NCBI RefSeq assembly: GCF_036206005.1
Contig: NZ_CP108143.1
Span: 6,167,501 to 6,231,500, forward strand
Direction: 5' to 3'
DNA from: Streptomyces sp. NBC_00178
GTDB taxonomy: Bacteria > Actinomycetota > Actinomycetes > Streptomycetales > Streptomycetaceae
DNA: 64,000 nucleotides
This document shows, one piece after another, positions 57,203 through 64,000 of this stretch (the stretch's first letter is position 1; each line of letters starts with the position of its first letter). The position numbers and the translations under genes are program-made. The notes beneath the pieces are model-generated. The model was not told the origin of the DNA, searched no databases, and saw only the letters and a list, made by a program, of their open reading frames with translations.

Positions 57203-58729
57203 ATGGCACCAGAACCACCCCTGCTCACCATGTCCGGCATCACCAAGTCGTTCCCCGGAGTCCGCGCCCTCGACGGCGTCGACCTCAAGGTCCAGGCCGG
57301 CGAAGTCCACTGCCTCCTCGGCCAGAACGGTGCCGGAAAGTCCACCCTGATCAAGGTGCTGGCCGGGGCCCACCAGCCCGACGACGGCGCGATCACCTGG
57401 AGCGGTGAGCCGGTCCAGCTCTCCTCGCCGATCACCGCGATGCGCCTGGGCATCGCCACCATCTACCAGGAACTCGACCTGGTCGAGGGGCTGTCGGTCG
57501 CCGAGAACGTCTTCCTCGGCCACGAGCCCACCAGCGCCGGCTTCGTCGTCCGCACCCGTGAGGGCCGCACCATGGCGGCCGCGCTCCTGAAGCGGCTCGG
57601 GCACCCGGAGATCGACCCGGCCCGCGCGGTCGGCGATCTCTCGGCGGCACACCAGCAGATCGTCTCCATGGCCCGGGCGCTCTCCCACGACGTACGCCTC
57701 ATCGTGATGGACGAGCCGTCCGCTGCGCTCGACCCCGACGAGGTCGACAACCTCTTCCGCATCGTCGACAGCCTCACCGCCGAAGGCGTGGCCGTCGTGT
57801 ACATCTCCCACCGGCTGGAGGAGATCCGCCGCATCGGGGACCGCGTGACCGTGCTCAAGGACGGCAGGGCCGTCGCCGTCGGCCTCCCGGCCAAATCCAC
57901 CCCCACGCGCGACATCGTTGCCATGATGACCGGCCGCAATCTGGAGTACGTCTTCCCCGAGCGGCCTGCGCCCGGCACCGCGCACACTGCCGACGATCCC
58001 GTCCTGAAGGTCGAAGGCCTCAGCCGCGAGGGCGAGTTCGAACCGGTGGACCTGGAGCTGCGGCCCGGCGAGATCGTCGGTCTGGCCGGGCTCGTGGGCT
58101 CGGGGCGCTCCGAGATCCTGGAGACCGTCTACGGCGCCCGCAAGCCGTCCTCGGGCCGGGTCCTGGTCTCCGGCACGCCGCTGCGGCCCGGCAGCGTACG
58201 GGCCGCGGTGGCGGCGGGCATCGGCCTGGCGCCCGAGGAACGCAAGGCCCAGGCCCTGCTGCTGACCGAATCGGTCACCCGCAACGTCTCCGTCTCCTCG
58301 CTCTCCCGCTTCGCCCGCGTCGGCTGGATCGACCGGGGCGAGGAGCGCAAGGCGGCGAGGGCGGCGACCCGGGAACTCTCCCTGCGGCCGGACAACCCCG
58401 ACGCGGCGGTGCGCACCCTGTCGGGCGGCAACCAGCAGAAGGCGGTACTCGCCCGGTGGCTGCTCCGCGGGTGCAAGGTCCTGCTGCTCGACGAACCGAC
58501 CCGCGGCGTCGACGTCGGCGCTCGCGCCGAGCTCTACGCCGTGATCCGCCGGCTGGCCGACGAAGGCCTCGCCGTTCTGCTCGTCTCCAGCGAAGTGCCC
58601 GAAGTGCTGGGCCTCGCCGACCGGGTGCTGGTGCTCCGGGAGGGCCGTGTCGTACACACGGCCGATGCCAGGGAGCTCGACGAGCACCGTGTACTCGACC
58701 TCGTCATGGAAGGGAGCCCGACGTCATGA
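57203..58729 (+). CDS. Sugar ABC transporter ATP-binding protein (RbsA-like, two NBDs)
   Basis: 508 residues with tandem nucleotide-binding domains. First: Walker A 'GQNGAGKST', signature 'LSAAHQQIVSMA', Walker B 'LIVMDEPSAALD'. Second: degenerate Walker A 'GLVGSGRSEI', signature 'LSGGNQQKAVLA', Walker B 'VLLLDEPTRGVD'. This is the carbohydrate-uptake-transporter-2 (ribose/galactose/inositol) design. ATG 57203 has GAGGGGAA upstream. Overlaps the permease gene by ATGA. Confidence 0.95.
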   Translation: MAPEPPLLTMSGITKSFPGVRALDGVDLKVQAGEVHCLLGQNGAGKSTLIKVLAGAHQPDDGAITWSGEPVQLSSPITAMRLGIATIYQELDLVEGLSVAENVFLGHEPTSAGFVVRTREGRTMAAALLKRLGHPEIDPARAVGDLSAAHQQIVSMARALSHDVRLIVMDEPSAALDPDEVDNLFRIVDSLTAEGVAVVYISHRLEEIRRIGDRVTVLKDGRAVAVGLPAKSTPTRDIVAMMTGRNLEYVFPERPAPGTAHTADDPVLKVEGLSREGEFEPVDLELRPGEIVGLAGLVGSGRSEILETVYGARKPSSGRVLVSGTPLRPGSVRAAVAAGIGLAPEERKAQALLLTESVTRNVSVSSLSRFARVGWIDRGEERKAARAATRELSLRPDNPDAAVRTLSGGNQQKAVLARWLLRGCKVLLLDEPTRGVDVGARAELYAVIRRLADEGLAVLLVSSEVPEVLGLADRVLVLREGRVVHTADARELDEHRVLDLVMEGSPTS

Positions 58730-59778
58730 CACAGCCCGCACCGTCGGCGCAGCACCACGGGCCGGAGAAGGGGGCCGTCGCCGGTCCCGCGACCGCGCCG
58801 CCCTCGAAGCGGGGCGGTGGCCTGCGCGCACTCGGCCTGCGCGCCGATGTCCGGAACCTGTCACTGCTCGGCGTCCTCGCCGTACTCATCGCCGTCGGCG
58901 GTTTCACCGAACCGGACGCGTTCCTGGACACCGGGAACCTCCAGCTGATCCTGACGCAGTCGTCCGTCATCGGGGTCGTCACCGTCGGCGTCACCTTCGT
59001 GATCATCAGTGGGGGCATCGACCTGTCGGTCGGCGCGATGGTGGCCCTCGCCTCCGTCTGGGCGACGACACTCGCCACCCAGGAGTACGGCTTCGTCGGC
59101 ATCCTGTTCACAGCCGTGGTCGTCGGACTAGCCGCCGGTCTGGTCAACGGACTGCTGATCGCCTACGGTCGCCTGGTCCCGTTCATCGCGACGCTCGCCA
59201 TGCTCGCCTCGGCGCGCGGCCTGGCCCTGCTGCTCACCGATGGCAAGACGCAGATCGTCACCGTCCAGTCGGTGCTGGACCTGGGGCTTCCCAAAACCTA
59301 CGTCCTGGGTATCCCGCCCCTGGTCCTCATCTTCGCCGCGGTGATCGTGGCGGGCTGGCTGATCCTGAACCGGACGACGTTCGGACGCCGCACGGTCGCC
59401 GTCGGCGGCAACGCGGAAGCGGCACGGCTCGCCGGCATCGACGTACGCCGCCAGCGCCTCTACCTCTACCTGATGTCCGGCCTGTGCTGCGGCATCGCCG
59501 CATTCATGCTGGTGATCCTGTCCGGATCGGGCCAGAACACCAACGGCAATCTCTACGAGCTCGACGCCATCGCCGCCGCGATCATCGGCGGCACCCTCCT
59601 GAGCGGCGGCCGGGGCACCATCGTCGGATCGGTGCTCGGGGTCCTGGTGTTCACCACGATCACCAACATCTTCGCGCTCAACAACCTGCAGAGCGACGTC
59701 CAGCAGATCGCCAAGGGCGCCATCATCGTCGCCGCCGTCCTCGTCCAGAGCCGGACCCTGCGCGGCGGCGAGACCTGA
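58726..59778 (+). CDS. Sugar ABC transporter permease (RbsC-like)
   Basis: 350 residues; a ~45-residue cytosolic N-terminus, then about ten transmembrane helices of the BPD_transp_2 family. 'TFVIISGGIDLSVGAMVALASV' and 'GGNAEAARLAGIDVRR' are the conserved RbsC signature and EAA-like loop, and 'YELDAIAAAIIGGTLLSGGRGTIVGSVLG' the third. It forms the membrane channel with the RbsA-like ATPase. ATG 58726 overlaps the ATPase stop. Confidence 0.95.
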   Translation: MTQPAPSAQHHGPEKGAVAGPATAPPSKRGGGLRALGLRADVRNLSLLGVLAVLIAVGGFTEPDAFLDTGNLQLILTQSSVIGVVTVGVTFVIISGGIDLSVGAMVALASVWATTLATQEYGFVGILFTAVVVGLAAGLVNGLLIAYGRLVPFIATLAMLASARGLALLLTDGKTQIVTVQSVLDLGLPKTYVLGIPPLVLIFAAVIVAGWLILNRTTFGRRTVAVGGNAEAARLAGIDVRRQRLYLYLMSGLCCGIAAFMLVILSGSGQNTNGNLYELDAIAAAIIGGTLLSGGRGTIVGSVLGVLVFTTITNIFALNNLQSDVQQIAKGAIIVAAVLVQSRTLRGGET

Positions 59779-59856
59779 GCACGTCTCTCATGACAGAGCA
59801 CTGATCACCCACCTGCTGTTCCGTACACACCGCACCGGATGAAGGGTTCGACAGCC

Positions 59857-60894
59857 ATGCCAGAAACCAGCCGCAGAGGACTGCTCTTCGGCACCGCGGC
59901 CGTCTCCGCGGGAGCCTTCCTCACCGCCTGCACCAGCAACGAGCCCAAGGAGAAGGCGGTCGCCCAGAGCAACCAGCCCGCCGCCGACGACAAGCCGGGG
60001 ACACCCGTCACCATCGGCTTCGCCGGCCCTCAGGCCGACCACGGGTGGCTCAACGCCATCAACGTCAACGCCAAGTCGCGGGCCGAGAAGTACTCCGAGG
60101 TGACCCTGGAGATCACCGAGGGCTCCAACGACACGGCCACCCAGATCGGCCAGGTCAAGACCCTCATCAACAAGAAGGTCGACGTCCTCGTCGTCCTCCC
60201 CGCCGACGGCAAGGCCCTCACCCAGGTCGGCCTGGAGGCCATGAAGGCGGGTATCCCCGTCGTCAACCTCGACCGCATCTTCGCCTCGCCGCAGGCCTAC
60301 CGCTGCTGGGTCGGCGGAGACAACTACGGCATGGGCCTCAACGCCGGCCACTACATCGGCGAACAGCTCAAGGACAAGCAGGGCGCCAAGGTCGTCGAGC
60401 TCGCGGGCATCGACGCCCTGGAGCTCACCAAGCAGCGCAGCCAGGGCTTCGCCGACGCCCTCAAGAACTACCCCAACGTGAAGCTGGTGGCCCGTCAGGC
60501 GGCCGATTTCACCGTGGAGTCGGGCCAGGCGAAGATGGCGCAGCTGCTGCAGGCGCAGAAGAAGTTCGACGCCCTCTGGAACCACGACGACGACCAGGGC
60601 GTGGGCGCGCTGCGAGCCATCCAGCAGGCCGGCCGCGACGAGTTCATCATGGTCGGCGGCGCCGGCGCCAAGTCCGCGATGGACGCGATCAAGGCCGACA
60701 ACAGCGTCCTGAAGGCCACCGTGCTCTACCCGCCGACCATGGCCGCCTCCGCGATCGACCTGGCCCGTGCGCTCGGCCAGAACAAGGGTGTCGCCGGCCT
60801 CTCCGAGATGGAGATCCCGACCTCGCTCACGCTGTACTCCGCCGTGGTCACGAAGGAGAACATCGACCAGTACCTGCCGACGGGCTTCAGCTGA
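59857..60894 (+). CDS. Sugar-binding lipoprotein (RbsB-like), Tat-exported
   Basis: 345 residues. The leader 'SRRGLLFGTAAVSAGAFLTACTSN' combines a twin-arginine start with a lipobox (L-T-A-C), so it is probably Tat-exported and lipid-anchored. The mature part is a type I periplasmic-binding protein: 'VTIGFAGPQADHGWLNAINVNAKSRAEKY', 'DVLVVLPADGKALTQVGLEAMKAGIPVVNLDR', 'ALWNHDDDQGVGALRAIQQAG'. ATG 59857 has AAGGG upstream; the earlier ATG at 59839 does not. The ligand is a sugar or cyclitol, not identifiable here. Confidence 0.94.
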   Translation: MPETSRRGLLFGTAAVSAGAFLTACTSNEPKEKAVAQSNQPAADDKPGTPVTIGFAGPQADHGWLNAINVNAKSRAEKYSEVTLEITEGSNDTATQIGQVKTLINKKVDVLVVLPADGKALTQVGLEAMKAGIPVVNLDRIFASPQAYRCWVGGDNYGMGLNAGHYIGEQLKDKQGAKVVELAGIDALELTKQRSQGFADALKNYPNVKLVARQAADFTVESGQAKMAQLLQAQKKFDALWNHDDDQGVGALRAIQQAGRDEFIMVGGAGAKSAMDAIKADNSVLKATVLYPPTMAASAIDLARALGQNKGVAGLSEMEIPTSLTLYSAVVTKENIDQYLPTGFS

Positions 60895-60941
60895 TCCCGC
60901 ACCACCGCCGCCACCGAACCACCGACGAGGAGGAAGTCCGC

Positions 60942-62162
60942 ATGGCCCGTAGGGAAGAGACGGAGCAGGAGACCGGAGCGCCGCCACCGACGGCGACGCT
61001 CGGGGTCGGCATGGTCGGATACGCGTTCATGGGGGCCGCCCACTCGCAGGGGTGGCGCACCGCGGGACACGTCTTCGACCTGCCGGTGAGACCGGCTCTC
61101 GCCGCGATCTGCGGACGCGACCGTACGGCCGTCGAGGCCGCCGCCGCCCGGCACGGCTGGGCGGCGGCGGAGACCGACTGGCGTGCGCTCATCGCCCGGG
61201 ACGACGTGCAGCTGGTCGACATCTGCACACCCGGCGACAGCCATGCGGAGATCGCCATCGCCGCGCTCGAGGCGGGCAAGCACGTGCTCTGCGAGAAGCC
61301 GCTCGCCAACACGGTCGCCGAGGCGGAGGCCATGGTCGAGGCCGCCGAACGCGCCGCAGCGCGCGGCCAGGTGGCGATCGTGGGCTTCAACTACCGCAAG
61401 GTCCCCGCCCTCACTTTCGCCCGCAGGATGATCGAGGAGGGAAGGCTGGGCGCCCTGCGGCACGTCCGGGCCACCTATCTCCAGGACTGGCTCGTCGACC
61501 CCGAGTCGCCGCTGACCTGGCGGCTCAAGCGTGAGCACGCCGGGTCCGGCGCGCTGGGCGACCTCGGGGCGCACATCGTCGACCTCGCGCAGTACCTCGC
61601 CGGTGAGCCGCTGGTCGGGGTGTCGGCGATGAGTGAGACGTTCGTCCGCGAGCGGCCCGTGCTCGCGGGTCCGGGCGCCGGGCTCTCCGGATCCGCCGAC
61701 CGTGCCGTGCGCGGGACGGTCACCGTCGACGACGCGGCCCTGTTCACCGGCCGTCTCGCGTCCGGCGCCCTGGCCTCCTTCGAGGCGACCCGGATGGCGG
61801 CCGGGCGCAAGAACGCGCTGCGGCTCGAGATCAACGGCGAGCTGGGGTCGATCGCCTTCGACCTCGAACGCCTCAACGAGCTCTCCTTCCACGACCACAC
61901 CGAGCCGGCCACCACGGCCGGCTTCCGGCGGATCCTCGTCACGGAGCCCCAGCACCCCTACCTGGAGGCGTGGTGGCCGCCGGGCCACGGCCTCGGCTAC
62001 GAGCACACCTTCGTCCACCAGGCCAGGGACGTGGTGCGCACCATCGCCGAAGGACGGCCGCCCGTACCGTCGTTCGCCGACGGACTCCAGGTGCAGCGGG
62101 TGCTCGCCGCGGTCGAGGAGAGCGCCGCCAAGAACTCCGTATACACCCCGGTGCCCTTCTAG
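60942..62162 (+). CDS. Gfo/Idh/MocA-family oxidoreductase
   Basis: 406 residues. N-terminal Rossmann domain 'GVGMVGYAFMGAAHSQGWRTAG' and the family motif 'CEKPLANT' (E-K-P), then an alpha/beta substrate domain with 'GSGALGDLGAHIVDLAQYLAGEP' (catalytic-type Asp/His). NAD(P)-dependent oxidation of a sugar or inositol is expected. ATG 60942 has GAGGAGGAAG upstream. Follows the binding protein by 47 bp, and its stop overlaps the ribosome site of the isomerase gene. Confidence 0.94.
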   Translation: MARREETEQETGAPPPTATLGVGMVGYAFMGAAHSQGWRTAGHVFDLPVRPALAAICGRDRTAVEAAAARHGWAAAETDWRALIARDDVQLVDICTPGDSHAEIAIAALEAGKHVLCEKPLANTVAEAEAMVEAAERAAARGQVAIVGFNYRKVPALTFARRMIEEGRLGALRHVRATYLQDWLVDPESPLTWRLKREHAGSGALGDLGAHIVDLAQYLAGEPLVGVSAMSETFVRERPVLAGPGAGLSGSADRAVRGTVTVDDAALFTGRLASGALASFEATRMAAGRKNALRLEINGELGSIAFDLERLNELSFHDHTEPATTAGFRRILVTEPQHPYLEAWWPPGHGLGYEHTFVHQARDVVRTIAEGRPPVPSFADGLQVQRVLAAVEESAAKNSVYTPVPF

Positions 62163-62174
62163 GAGGTCGCGCGC

Positions 62175-63179
62175 ATGCCCCGTCCCTTCACACTCTTCAC
62201 CGGCCAGTGGGCCGACCTGCCCCTGGAGGAGGTCTGCCGGCACGCCCGTGACTTCGGCTACGACGGCCTCGAACTCGCCTGTTGGGGCGACCATTTCGAG
62301 GTCGACAAGGCCCTTGCGGACCCCGGCTACCTCGACGGGCGGCGGCAGCTGCTCGACAAGTACGGCCTCAAGTGCTGGGCGATCTCGAACCACCTGGTCG
62401 GCCAGGCCGTCTGCGACAACCCGATCGACGAGCGCCACCAGGGCATCCTGCCCTCCCGCATCTGGGGGGACGGGGAGCCCGAGGGCGTACGCCGCCGGGC
62501 CGCGAAGGAGATCGCGGACACCGCCAGGGCCGCCGCCGCGTTCGGCGTCGACACCGTGATCGGCTTCACGGGTTCCTCCATCTGGCACCTGGTCGCGATG
62601 TTCCCGCCGGTGCCCCCGCACATGATCGAGCGGGGTTACGAGGACTTCGCGGAGCGCTGGAACCCGATCCTGGACGTCTTCGACGCCGAGGGCGTGCGCT
62701 TCGCCCACGAGGTGCACCCCAGCGAGATCGCGTACGACTACTGGACCACCCACCGGGCCCTGGAGGCCGTGGGGCACCGGCCGGCGTTCGGGCTGAACTT
62801 CGACCCGAGCCACTTCGTCTGGCAGGACCTCGACCCCGTCGGCTTCCTCTACGACTTCCGGGACCGCATCTACCACGTGGACTGCAAAGAGGCGCGCAAG
62901 CGGCTCGACGGCCGCAACGGACGCCTCGGCTCGCACCTGCCCTGGGGCGACCCGCGGCGCGGCTGGGACTTCGTCTCCGCCGGACACGGCGACGTGCCCT
63001 GGGAGGACGTCTTCCGGATGATGCGGTCCATCGGCTACGAGGGCCCGGTCTCCGTGGAGTGGGAGGACGCCGGCATGGACCGGCTGACGGGTGCGCCCGA
63101 GGCGCTGGCGTCGCTGAAGCGCTTCGACTTCGACCCGCCCAGCGCGTCCTTCGACGCCGCGTTCGGAGGCGGCGACTGA
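62175..63179 (+). CDS. Sugar phosphate isomerase/epimerase (xylose isomerase-like TIM barrel)
   Basis: 334 residues of AP-endonuclease-2/IolE-like barrel. Metal ligands: Glu in '[16 protein letters not shown]', Asp/His in '[13 protein letters not shown]', '[12 protein letters not shown]' and Glu in '[14 protein letters not shown]'. Acts with the Gfo/Idh/MocA dehydrogenase on the imported compound. ATG 62175 with TAGGAGG that includes the previous stop codon. Last gene of the operon, followed by a strong terminator. Confidence 0.93.
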   Translation: MPRPFTLFTGQWADLPLEEVCRHARDFGYDGLELACWGDHFEVDKALADPGYLDGRRQLLDKYGLKCWAISNHLVGQAVCDNPIDERHQGILPSRIWGDGEPEGVRRRAAKEIADTARAAAAFGVDTVIGFTGSSIWHLVAMFPPVPPHMIERGYEDFAERWNPILDVFDAEGVRFAHEVHPSEIAYDYWTTHRALEAVGHRPAFGLNFDPSHFVWQDLDPVGFLYDFRDRIYHVDCKEARKRLDGRNGRLGSHLPWGDPRRGWDFVSAGHGDVPWEDVFRMMRSIGYEGPVSVEWEDAGMDRLTGAPEALASLKRFDFDPPSASFDAAFGGGD

Positions 63180-63182
63180 GAC

Positions 63183-63221
63183 CGGGCGGGGCCCTCGCGC
63201 ACCCGCGGAGGGCCCCGCCCG
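63183..63221 (+). terminator. Terminator of the sugar ABC operon
   Basis: CGGGCGGGGCCCTC and GAGGGCCCCGCCCG form a perfect 14-bp stem with an 11-base loop, 4 bases after the stop codon. Confidence 0.92.
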
Positions 63222-63371
63222 CAGCTCCCGCCCGCCGGCGGGGTGTGCCCACGCCCCGCCGGCCGCGCCTGCGTGTCCGTCCCCTCCGGCCCGTCGGGCC
63301 CGGGCCGGTTAAGCCCCCCCCCGGCGGCCGGCTCAGGAGGCCGGGGGGCGGTTCGGCATGCCCGGAACCAG

Positions 63372-63451
63372 CTTTGTCCTTCCGTGGGAAAAAGTTCAAC
63401 GATGCAGCTGCGCAAGGGCTTTCCGTACGGGACGAACGCGGCTACGGTCCC
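63372..63451 (+). promoter_or_regulatory. PQQ dehydrogenase promoter, homologous to the ROK promoter
   Basis: Aligned without gaps to 55399-55478 it shares CTTTGTCCT, GGA-n-AAAGTT, TGCGCAA, CTT-n-CC, CGGG, CGC, GCTACG and TCCC. The operator-like left arm is GTGGGAAAAAGTTC (63384-63397), the right arm, more degenerate, CAAGGGCTTTCCGTAC (63413-63428). TTTCCG (63420-63425) and TACGGT (63443-63448), 17 apart, fit a promoter. Confidence 0.7.
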
Positions 63452-63576
63452 ATGCGTGTACACCACATGACTCGCGTCACCGGGGTCTCACGGCTCCGGT
63501 GACGGGCGCGGCAGTCCCCGCGCGGAACGGCAGAAACGCACCCGCCCGAACAACCGGCACACTCCGGAGGACGCAC

Positions 63577-64000
63577 GTGCACAGAAGCAGCAGACGGCTC
63601 CGCGCCCGAAAAACACTCGCACTCCTCACCGGCGGCCTGCTCGCCGCCGCCACCCTCTCCCTGGGCTCCTCGCCCGCCACCGCCGACGCCCCCGGGGTGT
63701 CGGCCGCGCAGGACGCCGCCGAGGACTTCCAGCAGGTCACCCTCGCCAAGGGGGCGGCCGAGACAGGCGAACCCATGACGCTGGCGGTCCTCCCCGACCG
63801 CAGCGTGCTGCACACGTCGCGCGGCGGCGAGCTGCGCATCACCGACAGCGCCGGCAACACCCGCATCTCCGGCGTCATCCCCGTCTACTCGCACGACGAG
63901 GAAGGCCTCCAGGGAGTCGGGATCGACCCCGACTTCGAGCACAACCGCGCGATCTACCTCTACTACGCGCCGCCGCTGGACACCCCCGCCGGCGACGCCC
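63577..64000 (+). CDS. Secreted PQQ-dependent sugar dehydrogenase-family protein (partial, 3' end beyond window)
   Basis: 141 codons visible from GTG 63577, which has CGGAGGA upstream. A basic N-region (HRSSRRLRARK) and hydrophobic core 'TLALLTGGLLAAATLSLG' ending at A-T-A-D form a signal peptide. The following 'MTLAVLPDRSVLHTSRGGELRITDSAGNTRISGVIPVY' and 'DEEGLQGVGIDPDFEHNRAIYLYYAPP' are the first blades of a GSDH (glucose/sorbosone dehydrogenase) propeller with the conserved E-x-G-L-x-G-x-x-x-D-P-x-F motif. Oxidises sugars outside the cell. Likely co-regulated with the ROK gene. Confidence 0.9.
   Translation, partial: MHRSSRRLRARKTLALLTGGLLAAATLSLGSSPATADAPGVSAAQDAAEDFQQVTLAKGAAETGEPMTLAVLPDRSVLHTSRGGELRITDSAGNTRISGVIPVYSHDEEGLQGVGIDPDFEHNRAIYLYYAPPLDTPAGDA

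Larger units (their letters stand above)
63180..63576. other. 397-bp gene-free region
   Basis: After the terminator (63183-63221) comes GC-rich DNA with a C-run near 63315 and no supported gene. Then the promoter block at 63372-63451, and an untranslated leader of about 120 bases up to the GTG at 63577. No further structure seen. Confidence 0.7.

Overview
This window is chromosomal DNA from a high-GC actinomycete, almost certainly Streptomyces or a close relative. The evidence is extreme G+C at third codon positions, many GTG (and one TTG) starts, strong GGAGG-type ribosome sites, frequent ATGA/GTGA gene overlaps, and a typical streptomycete gene set: a SecD-SecF fusion alongside a short MreB-like protein, a NAD-dependent DNA ligase, DUF1996 and DUF305 exported proteins, and ROK, LacI, GntR, IclR and LysR regulators. 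I see no rRNA, tRNA, CRISPR array, insertion sequence or prophage. It reads as ordinary accessory/arm-type chromosome with catabolic and regulatory modules. About 54 protein genes are called, two of them cut by the window edges.

Layout. 1-8 kb: a truncated secreted tripeptidyl aminopeptidase-like hydrolase; a radical SAM protein behind a textbook SOS box; VOC and SRPBCC proteins; an MFS exporter with three extra C-terminal beta-sandwich repeats; a divergent LysR / aldo-keto reductase pair. 8.7-13.8 kb: a tight four-gene peptidase operon (M55 DppA, M20, S9, S66). 14-23.8 kb: a secreted S15-type hydrolase, a LapA-like membrane protein, a GCS2 ligase, an arginase-fold protein with damaged metal sites, a methyltransferase, a PAP2-lipid kinase fusion, and an IclR/SMP-30 pair. 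24-31 kb: an aminotransferase-fold protein with no lysine at all, two metallo-beta-lactamase-fold proteins flanking a DedA protein, and a holin-like/phosphodiesterase fusion. 31-34 kb: a DUF305-LacI operon and a DUF1996 secreted protein whose promoter carries a perfect LacI-type palindrome. 34-46.6 kb: LigA, an MreB-like protein, a collagen-like secreted protein, SecDF, DUF1275, a pterin dehydratase, an aldo-keto reductase, FadD, and LysR/SBF transporter.

46.7-55.3 kb: a five-gene, fully overlapping minus-strand operon (PanE-like, molybdopterin catalytic subunit, NuoE-NuoF-like fusion, iron-sulfur subunit, FdhD). It encodes a formate dehydrogenase whose catalytic polypeptide is split in two with the halves in permuted order. 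A GntR/FCD regulator gene nearby shares a 14-bp operator-like sequence with the operon promoter, which suggests it controls both. A stand-alone KASIII (FabH-like) gene lies between them.

55.5-64 kb: a ROK regulator, an RbsA/RbsC/RbsB-type sugar ABC transporter, a Gfo/Idh/MocA dehydrogenase, a TIM-barrel isomerase, and the start of a secreted PQQ-type sugar dehydrogenase. The ROK gene and the PQQ dehydrogenase gene have homologous 80-bp promoters with an inverted-repeat operator. This suggests a single regulon for extracellular oxidation, uptake and breakdown of one carbohydrate or cyclitol.
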